Counted from the first letter of the stretch, positions 9,845 through 21,789 are shown. The stretch: DNA of 64,000 bases from Planococcus donghaensis (GCF_001687665.2 NZ_CP016543.2:3241372-3305371); one strand, 5' to 3'. Notes: generated from the letters alone by a model not told the origin. Made by a program: numbers and translations.

Positions 9845-10780
9845 ATGAAAGCAATCGTTATTGATCAATATGGAGAAAAAAATGTTTTAACCGAACGAGA
9901 AGTCGAAAAACCATCAATTCAAGAAAACCAAGTGCTTGTTGAAATACACGCAACATCTATCAATCCAATCGACTGGAAAGTACGTGCGGGATACCTTAAA
10001 GACATGCTACCATTTGAATTTCCAATCATCCTTGGATGGGACGCTGCAGGTGTTATCGTAGAAAAAGGAAGCAATGTAACAAACTTCGAGATCGGGGAAC
10101 GTGTTTTCACTAGACCCGCAACGACAAACCAAGGAACATACGCTGAATATGTACCTGTAGATGAGAACTTACTTGCTAAAATGCCAGCTTCTATGAGTTT
10201 TGAAGAAGCTGCTGCAATTCCGTTAGCTGGATTAACTGCTTGGCAATGTTTAGTTGATTTTGGTGGCGTGAAAAAAGACGATAAAGTTCTTATTCATGCA
10301 GGAGCAGGTGGCGTTGGTAATTTTGCAATCCAAATCGCTAAATCTTTAGGTGCGTACGTGACAACAACAGCCAGTGAAAAAAATGAAGAGTTTGTAACAT
10401 CACTAGGTGCAGACCGTGTCATTAATTACAAAACAGAAGAGTTCAGCGAAATGCTTGAGGATTACGATTTCGTCTTAGATTCAATGGGCGGAGAAGTTCA
10501 ATCTAATAGCTACAAAGTATTAAAACCAAAAGGCAAACTTGTTTCAATTGCACAACCACCTAACGAAGAAGAAGCAAAGCAATATGACGTAGAAGCCGCT
10601 TTCTTATGGCTTGATCCAAAAGGCGATCAATTGCAAAAACTGGCGGATATGTATGAAGCCGGTGAACTAAAATCAATTGTTGGAGAAACGTTCGAGTTTA
10701 CTGAAGAATTTATGCAGGATGCACATGCGTTGAGCGAAACACACCATGCTCGCGGAAAAATTGTTATCACATTAAAATAA
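9845..10780 (+). CDS. NADPH:quinone oxidoreductase-like MDR protein
   Basis: 311 residues, cytoplasmic. GroES-like N-terminal half (SINPIDWKVRAG, ILGWDAAG) and a Rossmann half with HAGAGGVGNFAIQIAK. It lacks zinc-binding cysteines, so it should be a zinc-independent NADPH-dependent quinone/enone reductase. RBS GGAGG with good spacing before ATG 9845. It is 51 bases downstream of the OYE gene on the same strand with no terminator between, so both are probably one transcript under the TetR operator. Confidence 0.87.
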   Translation: MKAIVIDQYGEKNVLTEREVEKPSIQENQVLVEIHATSINPIDWKVRAGYLKDMLPFEFPIILGWDAAGVIVEKGSNVTNFEIGERVFTRPATTNQGTYAEYVPVDENLLAKMPASMSFEEAAAIPLAGLTAWQCLVDFGGVKKDDKVLIHAGAGGVGNFAIQIAKSLGAYVTTTASEKNEEFVTSLGADRVINYKTEEFSEMLEDYDFVLDSMGGEVQSNSYKVLKPKGKLVSIAQPPNEEEAKQYDVEAAFLWLDPKGDQLQKLADMYEAGELKSIVGETFEFTEEFMQDAHALSETHHARGKIVITLK

Positions 10781-10796
10781 TTTTTCAATAACAGTC

Positions 10797-10836
10797 AAAA
10801 AGCAGCTCCCATCAATAGATGAGAGCTGCTTTTTTC
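10797..10836. terminator. Bidirectional terminator
   Basis: AAAAAGCAGCTC pairs with GAGCTGCTTTTTT and carries A/T tracts on both sides. It serves the oxidoreductase (plus) and the convergent lipoprotein gene (minus). Confidence 0.85.
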
Positions 10837-10856
10837 AGTTAGTTGACTAGATGTTC

Positions 10857-12056
10857 TTACTCCACAAAGGTCCATACTGTTACTGTTGCTGAATCAGTAC
10901 CCGCAACGAGCATAGACTGTTTCTCGCTTGACACCGATACAATATTTGAACTTAGGTTACCTTGTAATGCGAATTGCTTGATCGTTTCAAAGCCCTCAGC
11001 AGTTCGTTGAATACCAATTAGTTCATCTTTCCTTTGACTTGGCACCCACAGCTCGATTTGACCATCAGAATTGGAATCTACTGAAGTATGCATATCGAGG
11101 TTTTTACTCCCTATTGAATGTGTTGAGTATTCACTTCCCGAAGCCACCACTTTTAACCTTTTATTTTCTTGGTCCCATTCTATAAATTGTAAATTCCCAC
11201 CAATATGAGGAGTCGTAATTTCTGCTAACTCTAATTTATCTGTTGAATGAAATGCCTCTACTGTTAATGCATGTCTCCAGCGATGACTTTGACCGAGCGG
11301 CTCACCTTCAGCTAATTGCTTGCCGGCTTCATCATACAATACCAACCTCGCTCCTTCTTGATCATTGCTTAAGGTTAAGATAATTTCTTTTGTTCCATTT
11401 TGATCCCAATCTACCCAAATTGGTTTCAAACTTTCAATGACGTCTTTTTGAGGAACAGAGGTTTCTTGAACTACTTCTTTTTTATCTCCATCAATAATCG
11501 CAAACCCAGTCGCTTCTATTTGGTCACCCAAAATGCCATGATCGTAGCGAGTAGATGGTTGCGTCAACACAAGAACCTGGTTTTTGTCACCCACTAACAA
11601 ATTTGAGTCAGGAAGTGCATTAATTGCAAGTCGCTCAAGTTCTTGTTCTTCACTCCAAAACACCACATCGCCATTTTGATCGATGTACACAAATTCATTT
11701 TCTTCTAATAGAAGAGGGGGCACCTGTAGATTACCTTTTGGTTGAGGAACGGTTTTTGCAGTCTGTTTTTCTGTAAGCTCTGTCAATTGGCCACTTTCCG
11801 CTACTACTCTAAATCGTTGAATTTCCCCACTATCTAATACAACAGCCAACTCTACATCTGCATCATTGTTTACTTTCTCCGCTTCGATACGAATTGGGAT
11901 ACCATTAAGGTTAATCGTTGTTTCTGAACTCTTGCTTGTACTAGTTTTTTCAGTATTATCAATTGCTTCTTGTTCTACCTCTTGGACATTTTCTTCAGGT
12001 GAACAACCCGCCAATATAACGAGCGCTGTAAAAAGAAGTACAAGTAATTTCCTCAT
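10857..12056 (-). CDS. Secreted lipoprotein of unknown function with beta-propeller-like repeats
   Basis: 399 residues. Lipoprotein signal peptide with lipobox LAGC (Cys about 18), then an acidic Ser/Thr-rich linker. The body contains several D-x-N/D-x-D/N-G type stretches (DQNGDVVFW, DWDQNGTKEI, DSNSDGQIEL), reminiscent of calcium-binding VCBS/FG-GAP propeller blades. It should be anchored outside the membrane. I do not recognise a specific family, and neighbours give no functional hint. RBS GGAGTG is visible before the ATG on the minus strand. Confidence 0.7.
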   Translation of the reverse strand: MRKLLVLLFTALVILAGCSPEENVQEVEQEAIDNTEKTSTSKSSETTINLNGIPIRIEAEKVNNDADVELAVVLDSGEIQRFRVVAESGQLTELTEKQTAKTVPQPKGNLQVPPLLLEENEFVYIDQNGDVVFWSEEQELERLAINALPDSNLLVGDKNQVLVLTQPSTRYDHGILGDQIEATGFAIIDGDKKEVVQETSVPQKDVIESLKPIWVDWDQNGTKEIILTLSNDQEGARLVLYDEAGKQLAEGEPLGQSHRWRHALTVEAFHSTDKLELAEITTPHIGGNLQFIEWDQENKRLKVVASGSEYSTHSIGSKNLDMHTSVDSNSDGQIELWVPSQRKDELIGIQRTAEGFETIKQFALQGNLSSNIVSVSSEKQSMLVAGTDSATVTVWTFVE

Positions 12057-12100
12057 TTAGTCACTCCTTTTGATTATGAACCGTAATAAAAATTGAGCTA

Positions 12101-12143
12101 AAAAAATCCTGATCAGCCGTATTAAGTCTGATCAGGATTTTTT
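12101..12143 (-). terminator. katG terminator
   Basis: AAAAAATCCTGATCAG and CTGATCAGGATTTTTT form a strong hairpin just beyond the katG stop. It has T-tracts in both directions. Confidence 0.85.
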
Positions 12144-12147
12144 AAAA

Positions 12148-14403
<2,256 letters not shown>

Positions 14404-14455
14404 TCATCGAAATCGATTACCGCTATTTGTTGCTCGTGTAAAAATGATTCTTACA

Positions 14456-14470
14456 TTAGAATTATACTAA
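14456..14470. promoter_or_regulatory. PerR-box-like operator overlapping the katG -10
   Basis: TTAGAATTATACTAA is a 7-1-7 near-perfect dyad, with 12 of 15 bases as in the PerR consensus TTATAATNATTATAA. On the minus strand the core TATAAT (14461-14466) reads as a consensus -10 for katG; its -35 (TGTTCA, 17 bases upstream) is weak. Confidence 0.6.
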
Positions 14471-14585
14471 AGTAGAGCGTAGCTGAACAGTAATAAGACT
14501 GTCAATTTAAAAGCAAATTTTTTACTAAGTAAAACAAAACCCTAAATCGGTTATTTTTCGAGTGAAAAATAATGGATCATCAAAA

Positions 14586-14640
14586 AAATAGTGATATACC
14601 TAAAAGTGTAAGATCCACTTTTTTAGGTACATCACTATTA
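14586..14640 (-). terminator. Imperfect long hairpin terminator
   Basis: AATAGTGAT...TACCTAAAAGTG pairs imperfectly with CACTTTTTTAGGTA...ATCACTATT, immediately downstream of the minus-strand GGDEF-EAL gene. Confidence 0.65.
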
Positions 14641-14651
14641 CGACAGCTTTT

Positions 14652-17093
14652 TTAAGCATTTACTTTATTTAATAACCTTGAATTGTAATTACAGGCTAAA
14701 AACTCACTCATATCATCTGCAGTTAGGGGCTCTGAGTATAAATAGCCTTGCACTTCGTTACAGCCAATTGATTTTAAATATTCTTCTTGTTCTACTGTTT
14801 CGACTTGTTCTGCTAGGGACAGTAATTTTAAATTTCTTGCCATAACGATAATGGTATCAATAATCGTTCTTGCCTTTTCGTCATGTTCAATATCTCGTAC
14901 AAGAGAGCCGTCAATCTTCAAGCGATCGATTGAAAAGTTCTTCAAATGATTCAAAGAGCTATAGCCTGTACCAAAATCGTCCATGCTAATTGAAATGCCA
15001 AGATGTCTCAACTTATCAAAAATGTCTTTAGCATATTCTACATCTTTAATTGCCAAGCTTTCTGTAATTTCCAAGTCCAACCGCTCGAAATTATAACCAG
15101 TTTCTTTGAAAATTTCTTTAATCGTTCCAATAAAGTTGTGATGGAAAAATTGTTTAATCGATACGTTCACACTTAAATACAACTCTTCGCATCCTTGTTC
15201 TTGCCAACTTTTCACTTGCTTGCTAGATTCCCTTAACGCCCATTCGCCTAGTTCAATGATTAACTCACTGTCTTCGACTATCGCGATAAAGTCATCCGGC
15301 TTTATCAACCCTTCTTTCGGATGATTCCACCTCAGTAAAGCTTCTACACCAAACATTTTTCCACTTGCGTAATCTATTTGCGGTTGATAAAAAATCTCAA
15401 ATTGTTTTTCTTTGACTGCTTTTCTTACATCGGCTTCTAATGATAGCTGTTTTGGGTTTTTCTCTTTTAAATAATTATGATAAAACTCGTACATATTTTT
15501 CCCTTTTTCTTTAGCGCTATACATAGCCGCATCCGCGAACTTCATCAAGTCTTCTCCAATTCGACTATCTTGAGGATACAAAGCGATTCCAATGCTTCCT
15601 GTTATGTAAAGTTCCTGATTTTGACTTCCTAAAAGGAAAGGCGTTTGTATTTGAAGCAAAATATCCTCTAACTGCTTTTGGAAAACTTCATCGTCTGAGA
15701 CATCGGGAAAGAGAAAAGTAAATTCATCTCCACCTAACCTTGAAATGACTACGTCTTTATCTACTAAAGACCGGAAACGATCGGCTAATACTTGAAGCAA
15801 TTGGTCTCCTATTTGATGTCCTAAAATATCATTCACTAATTTAAAGCGATCCAAATCTAAAAAGCAGACAGCCATTTGTGAGAAGGCCGTTGAATAAGTA
15901 ATTTTACGGTCTAGCTCTTCCACAAAAAATCGTCTATTCGGTAGAAGCGTTAGCGAATCGTGATAGGCCATATGATGCATCTTTTCTCTGGCTTCTGCAA
16001 TTTCCGTTATGTCTTTTACAAATACATTTATGTGTGTCAGTTCTTCATCTAAAAAGTTCGGGACTAATGTAATTTGCACATCAATATGATTGTCAAACTT
16101 AGTAAGCAACTTTGTTTCAAACATTTGAGAATCACCACTAAACGCGATTTTCAAAAAACTTAAAAATTCAGCTCGTTGATGTTCATGAATCAGTTTACTA
16201 AATGAAGAATATTCTTCTAATTCCTCTGGAAGAAAGCCCGTCATTTCTTTTGTAGCCTCGTTTACTTTATTGATTTCACCTTTATCATCTACTGAAAATA
16301 TCGCAATCGCTTGGTTTTCAAAGAGGGCTTCATATTGATGCTTATTTTTATAAATAAGTTCTTTTTGTTTCTCGCTATACAGTTCCGAAATAAAACTTGG
16401 AAACAACTCTAAAAACACTAACCCAAATATATTAATGGTTAATGGCAACAAAGTGTTATTAAAATACAGCCAGTCATAAATTTCGATGTCATGATTATTA
16501 AATAAATCAAAGTTGGAAAATAACGTAATGCTCGAAAACAGCGTGTACCGAATACTTGCAAAGGCAAGTCCAATCGCCACACTACCATAAACAATCCACT
16601 TAACATGTATTTTTTCTATTTTTCGTAACTGTCGAATAAACCGAAAAGTTGCTATCGCATTTCCTAACAGCAAAATATTCGCACTGATAAATAATAGAAG
16701 ATTCATGTCTAGATTATTCTCGATCATTATTTTTCTAAGGTCAATGTAATTGACTAAACTAATACAAAAAGCAAAAATAATGGAACCGATTAACAATCGC
16801 TGAAATGTAACTTCTTTATAACAAATGGTACTGATCGCTGAATAAACAGAAAAAGAACAAAAGAGAATGATTGAGACAATTAGTAATAATTTAATCGGGG
16901 TCATAGCACCGGTGAAATATGTATTTAAATAAGCAAAGTAGATGACAAATCCTGCCACAAAAGAAGTGATACGCACCTTATTTTTGTTTTTATCTATAAA
17001 ATCGATTTTCATGATAATACTAACGCCTATAAAGGCAGCTATACTGGCTACCACAATTGACAGCATGTAATCATTAAGTAAAAAATAATCCAT
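14652..17093 (-). CDS. Membrane PAS-GGDEF-EAL protein
   Basis: 813 residues. About seven hydrophobic helices (1-250) form an unidentified membrane sensor. A PAS domain (about 258-375), GGDEF and EAL follow. The GGDEF active site is intact (SRLGGDEF) without an RxxD inhibitory site. EAL motifs are [30 protein letters not shown] and KIDGSLV. The usual AEGVET reads AEQVET (Gly to Gln), but the glutamate is kept. Probably a bifunctional or phosphodiesterase-biased enzyme. ATG 17093 is preceded by GAAAGAGG. It is a single gene, with terminators on both sides. Confidence 0.88.
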   Translation of the reverse strand: MDYFLLNDYMLSIVVASIAAFIGVSIIMKIDFIDKNKNKVRITSFVAGFVIYFAYLNTYFTGAMTPIKLLLIVSIILFCSFSVYSAISTICYKEVTFQRLLIGSIIFAFCISLVNYIDLRKIMIENNLDMNLLLFISANILLLGNAIATFRFIRQLRKIEKIHVKWIVYGSVAIGLAFASIRYTLFSSITLFSNFDLFNNHDIEIYDWLYFNNTLLPLTINIFGLVFLELFPSFISELYSEKQKELIYKNKHQYEALFENQAIAIFSVDDKGEINKVNEATKEMTGFLPEELEEYSSFSKLIHEHQRAEFLSFLKIAFSGDSQMFETKLLTKFDNHIDVQITLVPNFLDEELTHINVFVKDITEIAEAREKMHHMAYHDSLTLLPNRRFFVEELDRKITYSTAFSQMAVCFLDLDRFKLVNDILGHQIGDQLLQVLADRFRSLVDKDVVISRLGGDEFTFLFPDVSDDEVFQKQLEDILLQIQTPFLLGSQNQELYITGSIGIALYPQDSRIGEDLMKFADAAMYSAKEKGKNMYEFYHNYLKEKNPKQLSLEADVRKAVKEKQFEIFYQPQIDYASGKMFGVEALLRWNHPKEGLIKPDDFIAIVEDSELIIELGEWALRESSKQVKSWQEQGCEELYLSVNVSIKQFFHHNFIGTIKEIFKETGYNFERLDLEITESLAIKDVEYAKDIFDKLRHLGISISMDDFGTGYSSLNHLKNFSIDRLKIDGSLVRDIEHDEKARTIIDTIIVMARNLKLLSLAEQVETVEQEEYLKSIGCNEVQGYLYSEPLTADDMSEFLACNYNSRLLNKVNA

Positions 17094-17302
17094 AGTTAAA
17101 CCTCTTTCCTAACCAATTACGCTTGCCAAATTAGAAGGACTATTTATCCTACTTTGTAATCAAAAATGTAAAATTTATAAGCTTTTTCAATACATTATGC
17201 TTATTTATGACCTAATTCAATATACACCTAATGGACTAAATTATATCCATAATACAGGTATATCAACCAAATTTCAATAGAAGATTCCGATAATTCCGCA
17301 AA

Positions 17303-17355
17303 AAAGGCATCCATACAATTTTGAGTGGTTAGCTCAAAGCTGTATAAATGCCTTT
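17303..17355 (-). terminator. Terminator of the beta-glucoside operon
   Basis: AAAGGCATCCATACA pairs with TGTATAAATGCCTTT around an inner CAAAATTGAG/CTCAAAG-type stem, just beyond the glucosidase stop. The flanking A/T tracts allow function in either direction. Confidence 0.75.
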
Positions 17356-17390
17356 ATCTTTATCCGTATTATTCTAGTACAAAGAAAGTT

Positions 17391-18740
17391 TTAGTAGAAC
17401 ATATCAAACCAACCATTGCTTATCGTTTGTTTGTACCAGTAATAACTATCTTTTTTTGTTCTTTCTAATGTGTTGAAATCTACGTGAATGATGCCAAAAC
17501 GTTTATCATAGCCTTCAGCCCATTCGAAATTATCTAAAAGTGACCAAGTTAAATATCCTTTTATGTTAACGCCATAATCGATACTTCTCTTTAAAGCAGT
17601 TAAATGTTGCTTTAAATACTCAATCCTTCTTTGATCGTGAACTCGCCCATTCTCCACACCATCATTATAGCAAGCGCCATTTTCGGTTATGTAAATTGGA
17701 ATAGAACCGTATTGATCTTTTATTTTTGCTAATACACGATAGAAACCTTCAGGGTAAATAAACCAACCAAAATCTGTTTTCTCAAAGCCAATATCAATTC
17801 TTTCCAGGTCGAACAAGTCTGCATCTTTTTTGTATCTGCCGATTGCTCCTGTGTAATAGTTAATGCCTAAGAAATCGATCGGTTGGCTGATGATTTCCAT
17901 ATCGCCTTCTTCAATTTGGAGAGTTACGCCTTTTTTCTCAAACCAATCCACCATAAAATCAGGGTAGCTCCCTTTAAAGATCGGATCGAAAAACCATTCC
18001 ATTAGGAAGCCCATTCCTCTATTACAAGCATCAATGTCTTCTTGCTTGTTGCTAAATGGCTCAAGCCATTCCACGTTAGGTGCATAGCCAATGCCACCTT
18101 CAATTGCTGCTTCTCTAAATCGAGTAACTGCTTTCCCGTGTGCTAGCATCAAGTGATGAGAAATATTGGTTGCAAGTTGAAGATCTTGATTGCCTGGTGC
18201 GTGTATGCCTATAAAGTTAGATAAGAACGATACACACCAAGGTTCGTTGATTGTTATCCAGTTTTTAATCTTTCCTTTAAACTCTTTGAACATAAGCTCC
18301 GCATAGTCGGCAAATGCTTCAACTGTTTCTCGATTATCCCAGCCGCCTTTGTCTTGCAAAGCTTGTGGCAAGTCCCAATGATAAAGCGTACACATTGGTT
18401 CGATACCGTTTGCCAACAAGGCGTCTACGAAATTATGATAATACTCTAACCCTTTTTGGTTTACTTCACCAGAACCCGCAGGGAAAATTCGAGGCCATGA
18501 AACAGAAAAGCGGTACGTATCAATCCCTAATTCTTTCATTAATTGGATGTCTTCTTCATAGCGATGGTAACTATCGATCGCCACATCCCCGTTATCACCA
18601 TTTAACACTTTGCCTGGCGTATGTGAAAACGTATCCCAAATTGACAAACCTTTTCCATCTTTATAAGCTGCACCTTCTATTTGAAAAGCAGCTGTTGCCG
18701 CTCCCCATTTCATGTCTTTCGGAAATTCCATAATTGCCAT
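17391..18740 (-). CDS. Glycoside hydrolase family 1 beta-glucosidase
   Basis: 449 residues, the usual GH1 length. Acid/base Glu166 is seen in TINEPW and nucleophile Glu353 in YITENG. The N-terminal ATAAFQIEGA signature is also present. There is no signal peptide, so it acts in the cytosol on imported beta-glucosides (cellobiose-type sugars are likely but not proven). Unphosphorylated substrate is expected, because the linked transporter is an ABC importer, not a PTS. RBS GGAGGTAATAG precedes ATG 18740. It is the last gene of the operon that starts at 23076. Confidence 0.93.
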   Translation of the reverse strand: MAIMEFPKDMKWGAATAAFQIEGAAYKDGKGLSIWDTFSHTPGKVLNGDNGDVAIDSYHRYEEDIQLMKELGIDTYRFSVSWPRIFPAGSGEVNQKGLEYYHNFVDALLANGIEPMCTLYHWDLPQALQDKGGWDNRETVEAFADYAELMFKEFKGKIKNWITINEPWCVSFLSNFIGIHAPGNQDLQLATNISHHLMLAHGKAVTRFREAAIEGGIGYAPNVEWLEPFSNKQEDIDACNRGMGFLMEWFFDPIFKGSYPDFMVDWFEKKGVTLQIEEGDMEIISQPIDFLGINYYTGAIGRYKKDADLFDLERIDIGFEKTDFGWFIYPEGFYRVLAKIKDQYGSIPIYITENGACYNDGVENGRVHDQRRIEYLKQHLTALKRSIDYGVNIKGYLTWSLLDNFEWAEGYDKRFGIIHVDFNTLERTKKDSYYWYKQTISNGWFDMFY

Positions 18741-18791
18741 TTCTATTACCTCCAGTATCCAGAATTTACGAATGCGTCACGTTCTTTTAGT

Positions 18792-19820
18792 TTATACCTT
18801 TTTTTTGATCAAACTGCCGCAAGATTCTCTTACGATTAGCTCCGAATCAATAAATACCGGCTGTAATTCTGCTTTGCCGTTGATTAAGTCATTTAGCATA
18901 TACGCAGCTAATTTGCCTAATCGCTCTTTGTCTTGTTTAACAGTTGAAAGCGGAGGCGCGCTATAACGACAAGCGTCAATATCGTCACACCCCACAAGAC
19001 GAATGTCTTCAGGCACTTTTAGTCCTGCTTCTTTAATCGCCATTAACGCTCCGAATGCCATCATATCAGAAGCTGCGAAAACGGCTTCAGGCTGCACTGG
19101 TGCTTCTAATATTTTTTTCATCGCTGTATATCCACTAGCTTCATAATAATCTCCGTATTCGATCCATTCGTCTCTTACTTCAAGACCAAATTGATTCATC
19201 GCCTGTAAATAGCCTTGTGCTCTCAGTTTCGTAACGACAGAATCTTGCTGTCCACCAATAAAGCCAATATTTTTTACTGAATTCAAATACAGATGTTGAA
19301 CCACTTTACTCCCTAACGACACATTATCGGTCATCACATAGCTTGAATTGGGTCCATCTAATACTAAGTCAATACCAATACACGGAATCTCACTATGAAC
19401 CAATTCATAAATCGAGTCTTCAATTTCTTCTCCTGTAATAATGATGCAGCCATCTACATGGAAATGCTTACAGCGAGCCAAGTAACTGCCGTTATCTTGA
19501 GAGAAATTTTCATTTGAAAACATGAGGATGTCAAAGCCCAATTGGCCAATGTTCTTTTTAAAGGCGGTCACAACTTCTGTGAAAAAAGGATGCGTAAATT
19601 CAACATTTACTTTTCCAGCGTAAATCAAGCCAATCAAATTGGACTTTTTTGTGGCGAGCGATTTAGCTGAAAAGTTTGGTTGATATCCCGTTTGTTTAAT
19701 AATATCCAATATTTTTTTCTTCGTGGCTTCGTTCACACCATGATAGTTATTGATCGCTTTGGATACAGTAGCCGGAGAGACACCGGCCATTTTTGCGATA
19801 TCTTTTATTTTTAAACTCAT
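18792..19820 (-). CDS. LacI-family transcriptional regulator of the beta-glucoside operon
   Basis: 342 residues. N-terminal LacI helix-turn-helix (IKDIAKMAGVSPATVSKAINN) and a periplasmic-binding-protein-like sensor domain. The hinge helix ends near KSLATKKS. The obvious targets are two palindromic operators with AACGAAACCGGTTTCGTT-type cores flanking the operon promoter near 23150 and 23258. It is encoded inside the operon, so it should autoregulate. Inducer sugar unknown, probably a disaccharide of the imported class. Confidence 0.9.
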   Translation of the reverse strand: MSLKIKDIAKMAGVSPATVSKAINNYHGVNEATKKKILDIIKQTGYQPNFSAKSLATKKSNLIGLIYAGKVNVEFTHPFFTEVVTAFKKNIGQLGFDILMFSNENFSQDNGSYLARCKHFHVDGCIIITGEEIEDSIYELVHSEIPCIGIDLVLDGPNSSYVMTDNVSLGSKVVQHLYLNSVKNIGFIGGQQDSVVTKLRAQGYLQAMNQFGLEVRDEWIEYGDYYEASGYTAMKKILEAPVQPEAVFAASDMMAFGALMAIKEAGLKVPEDIRLVGCDDIDACRYSAPPLSTVKQDKERLGKLAAYMLNDLINGKAELQPVFIDSELIVRESCGSLIKKKV

Positions 19821-19911
19821 TTGTACTCCCTCTTTTGCTCCTATAGTAAAGGTTCTTATCCTTAATCATAATGAATCAGTGAGTATTAAAGTAGTTTTAG
19901 AAACGAAAAGA

Positions 19912-20754
19912 TTATTTAACGGATCCTTCTGCAATACTCGAGATAAACAAACGGTTGAACAATAAGAAAATAATAATTAATGGTACAGTTGCCCAGAACA
20001 CACCTGACAAGATCATGCCAAAGTCCACATTAAATGTATTGCTTAATGAAGCTAGTGCGACTTGGATCGTGTAATTTTCCGGATCTCTTAAGATGGTAAA
20101 CTGCCATAAGAACTCGCCCCATACCGCTGTGAACACAATAATTCCAAGCGTTGCAAAAGCTGGCAAGATGATCGGCAGTACAATACTTCTGTAGATTTTG
20201 AAATTCGAGCAGCCATCTAATTTTGCGGCTTCGATCAACTCATCAGGTACAGAGTCACTTACATATTGTCTCATAAGGAAAATCCCTAGTGGATTCAAAA
20301 AGAACAAAATCATAACACCGGATAACGTATCAAGTAATCCCGCTTTCGCAATCAAAAAATATTGTGGGATCAATCCAAGTTGAGGTGGAATGATCATGGT
20401 CAATAAGATCGTAATAAAGAGAAAGTTTTTAGCCGGGAAATGAAATTTCGCAAAAGCAAATCCTGCTAGTGAACTAATAAATAACACGACGAGGGTAACA
20501 ATCGTACATAGTACGAACGATGTCCATAATGCTCCGAAAAAATCAATTTGCTGAAGAACTTTTTGAAAGTTTTCCACCATTAAGTTACCAGGTGTAATGG
20601 TAGGTGGAATTGAGTTATACGCCGAGCTGGTTTGAGTTGCCATAACAAACATCCAATAAAATGGGAAAAGAGAGAGCGCCGAAGCAAGAGTCAGAAATAA
20701 ATAGACAAACACCTTACCCATAGATAGTTTTCTTTTTTTAGCTACTGTATTCAT
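19912..20754 (-). CDS. Carbohydrate ABC transporter permease (MalG type)
   Basis: 280 residues and six membrane helices. The EAA-loop signature is readable as ELIEAAKLDGCSNFKIYRSIVLPIILP-like in segments (ELIEAAKLDG...). It pairs with the upstream permease to form the channel of a CUT1-type sugar importer. No ATPase gene is present in the operon, so a shared MsmX-like ATPase encoded elsewhere is expected. It starts four bases after the upstream permease stop. Confidence 0.92.
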   Translation of the reverse strand: MNTVAKKRKLSMGKVFVYLFLTLASALSLFPFYWMFVMATQTSSAYNSIPPTITPGNLMVENFQKVLQQIDFFGALWTSFVLCTIVTLVVLFISSLAGFAFAKFHFPAKNFLFITILLTMIIPPQLGLIPQYFLIAKAGLLDTLSGVMILFFLNPLGIFLMRQYVSDSVPDELIEAAKLDGCSNFKIYRSIVLPIILPAFATLGIIVFTAVWGEFLWQFTILRDPENYTIQVALASLSNTFNVDFGMILSGVFWATVPLIIIFLLFNRLFISSIAEGSVK

Positions 20755-20758
20755 TTAT

Positions 20759-21706
20759 CTAGCCCCTCCTTCTCTTTTTGCCAATTCCAGATGTTAAGTA
20801 CGTATTAATTGCAGCGAAAATAATGATGACCACGAGTAAAATAATCGCTGTTGCAGAAGCTGTTCCAAACGATTGAAGTTTGAATGCGTCACGGTATAAA
20901 TACATTACAACCGTCATCGCTTCATCTCTCGTAAAGGCTGATGCTCCTAGGAATACCGTTGGTTCAGAAAACAGTTGGAGTGCACCGACGGTTGAAAAGA
21001 AAACCGTTAAAAGAATGAACGGCTTCAGCAAAGGCAAGGTAATGTGGATCACCTGTTGGAATTTGCTGGCACCATCAATTGTTGCAGCTTCGTAAACATC
21101 ATTGGGAATACTTTGAATACCCGCTAGATAAATAATCGTATTGTACCCAACCCATCTCCAAAATACCATGATGGAGATGGCGATCTTTGTTCCCCACTCT
21201 GAAGTTCCCCAGCTTACTGGATCAGCGCCGAACAATCCAAGCACGTAATTTGCCAATGAAGACTGATGGTCACTGAAAATAACACTAAAGATCAAGGCAA
21301 CCGCAACCATTGACGTAATGTAAGGCATAAAGATTGTAACTCTGAAAAAACTTCTGAAACGGAGAAATGCTACGTTTAACAAAATTGCTAAAATGATACC
21401 GACTATAATCTGTGGAGCAGTACCGATTAAACCGATGACAATTGTATTATAAAGTGATTTCCAAAAAAGAGGATCTTCCAATACAATTTTGAAGTTGTTT
21501 AGTCCAACAAAGCTCATTTCCCCTAGGCCATTCCACTTTTGGAAAGCCAAATAGAAACTAAAAAGTGCTGGATAAAGACCAATAACGCCGAAGATAATAA
21601 AGAAGGGTGCGATATATAAGTACGCGGACACTCGGTCTTTCTTGCTTTCAGATAAATTCTTTTTCTTGCCTTTTTTCCCTTTTTGATAAGTAGAGTCCAT
21701 TTTCAC
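20759..21706 (-). CDS. Carbohydrate ABC transporter permease (MalF type)
   Basis: 315 residues. A basic N-terminal tail rich in Lys, then six membrane helices with the EAA-loop motif DVYEAATIDGASKFQQVIHI. It is the second channel subunit of the CUT1 sugar importer. The gene sits between the solute-binding protein and the MalG-type permease. ATG 21706 is preceded by GGGGAG. An intergenic hairpin separates it from the binding-protein gene, which probably gives more binding protein than permease. Confidence 0.92.
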   Translation of the reverse strand: MKMDSTYQKGKKGKKKNLSESKKDRVSAYLYIAPFFIIFGVIGLYPALFSFYLAFQKWNGLGEMSFVGLNNFKIVLEDPLFWKSLYNTIVIGLIGTAPQIIVGIILAILLNVAFLRFRSFFRVTIFMPYITSMVAVALIFSVIFSDHQSSLANYVLGLFGADPVSWGTSEWGTKIAISIMVFWRWVGYNTIIYLAGIQSIPNDVYEAATIDGASKFQQVIHITLPLLKPFILLTVFFSTVGALQLFSEPTVFLGASAFTRDEAMTVVMYLYRDAFKLQSFGTASATAIILLVVIIIFAAINTYLTSGIGKKRRRG

Positions 21707-21731
21707 TCCCCGTTTCCGTTAAAAATAATAA

Positions 21732-21761
21732 GGATATGGCTTCCGCGAGGTCACCATATCC
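21732..21761 (-). promoter_or_regulatory. Intercistronic hairpin after the binding-protein gene
   Basis: GGATATGG and CCATATCC arms (21732-21739, 21754-21761), without a strong T-tract. Such hairpins between a solute-binding protein and its permeases usually stabilise the upstream mRNA or partly terminate transcription. Confidence 0.6.
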
Positions 21762-21789
21762 ATTAACAAGTTTGTGTTGCTTATAACTT

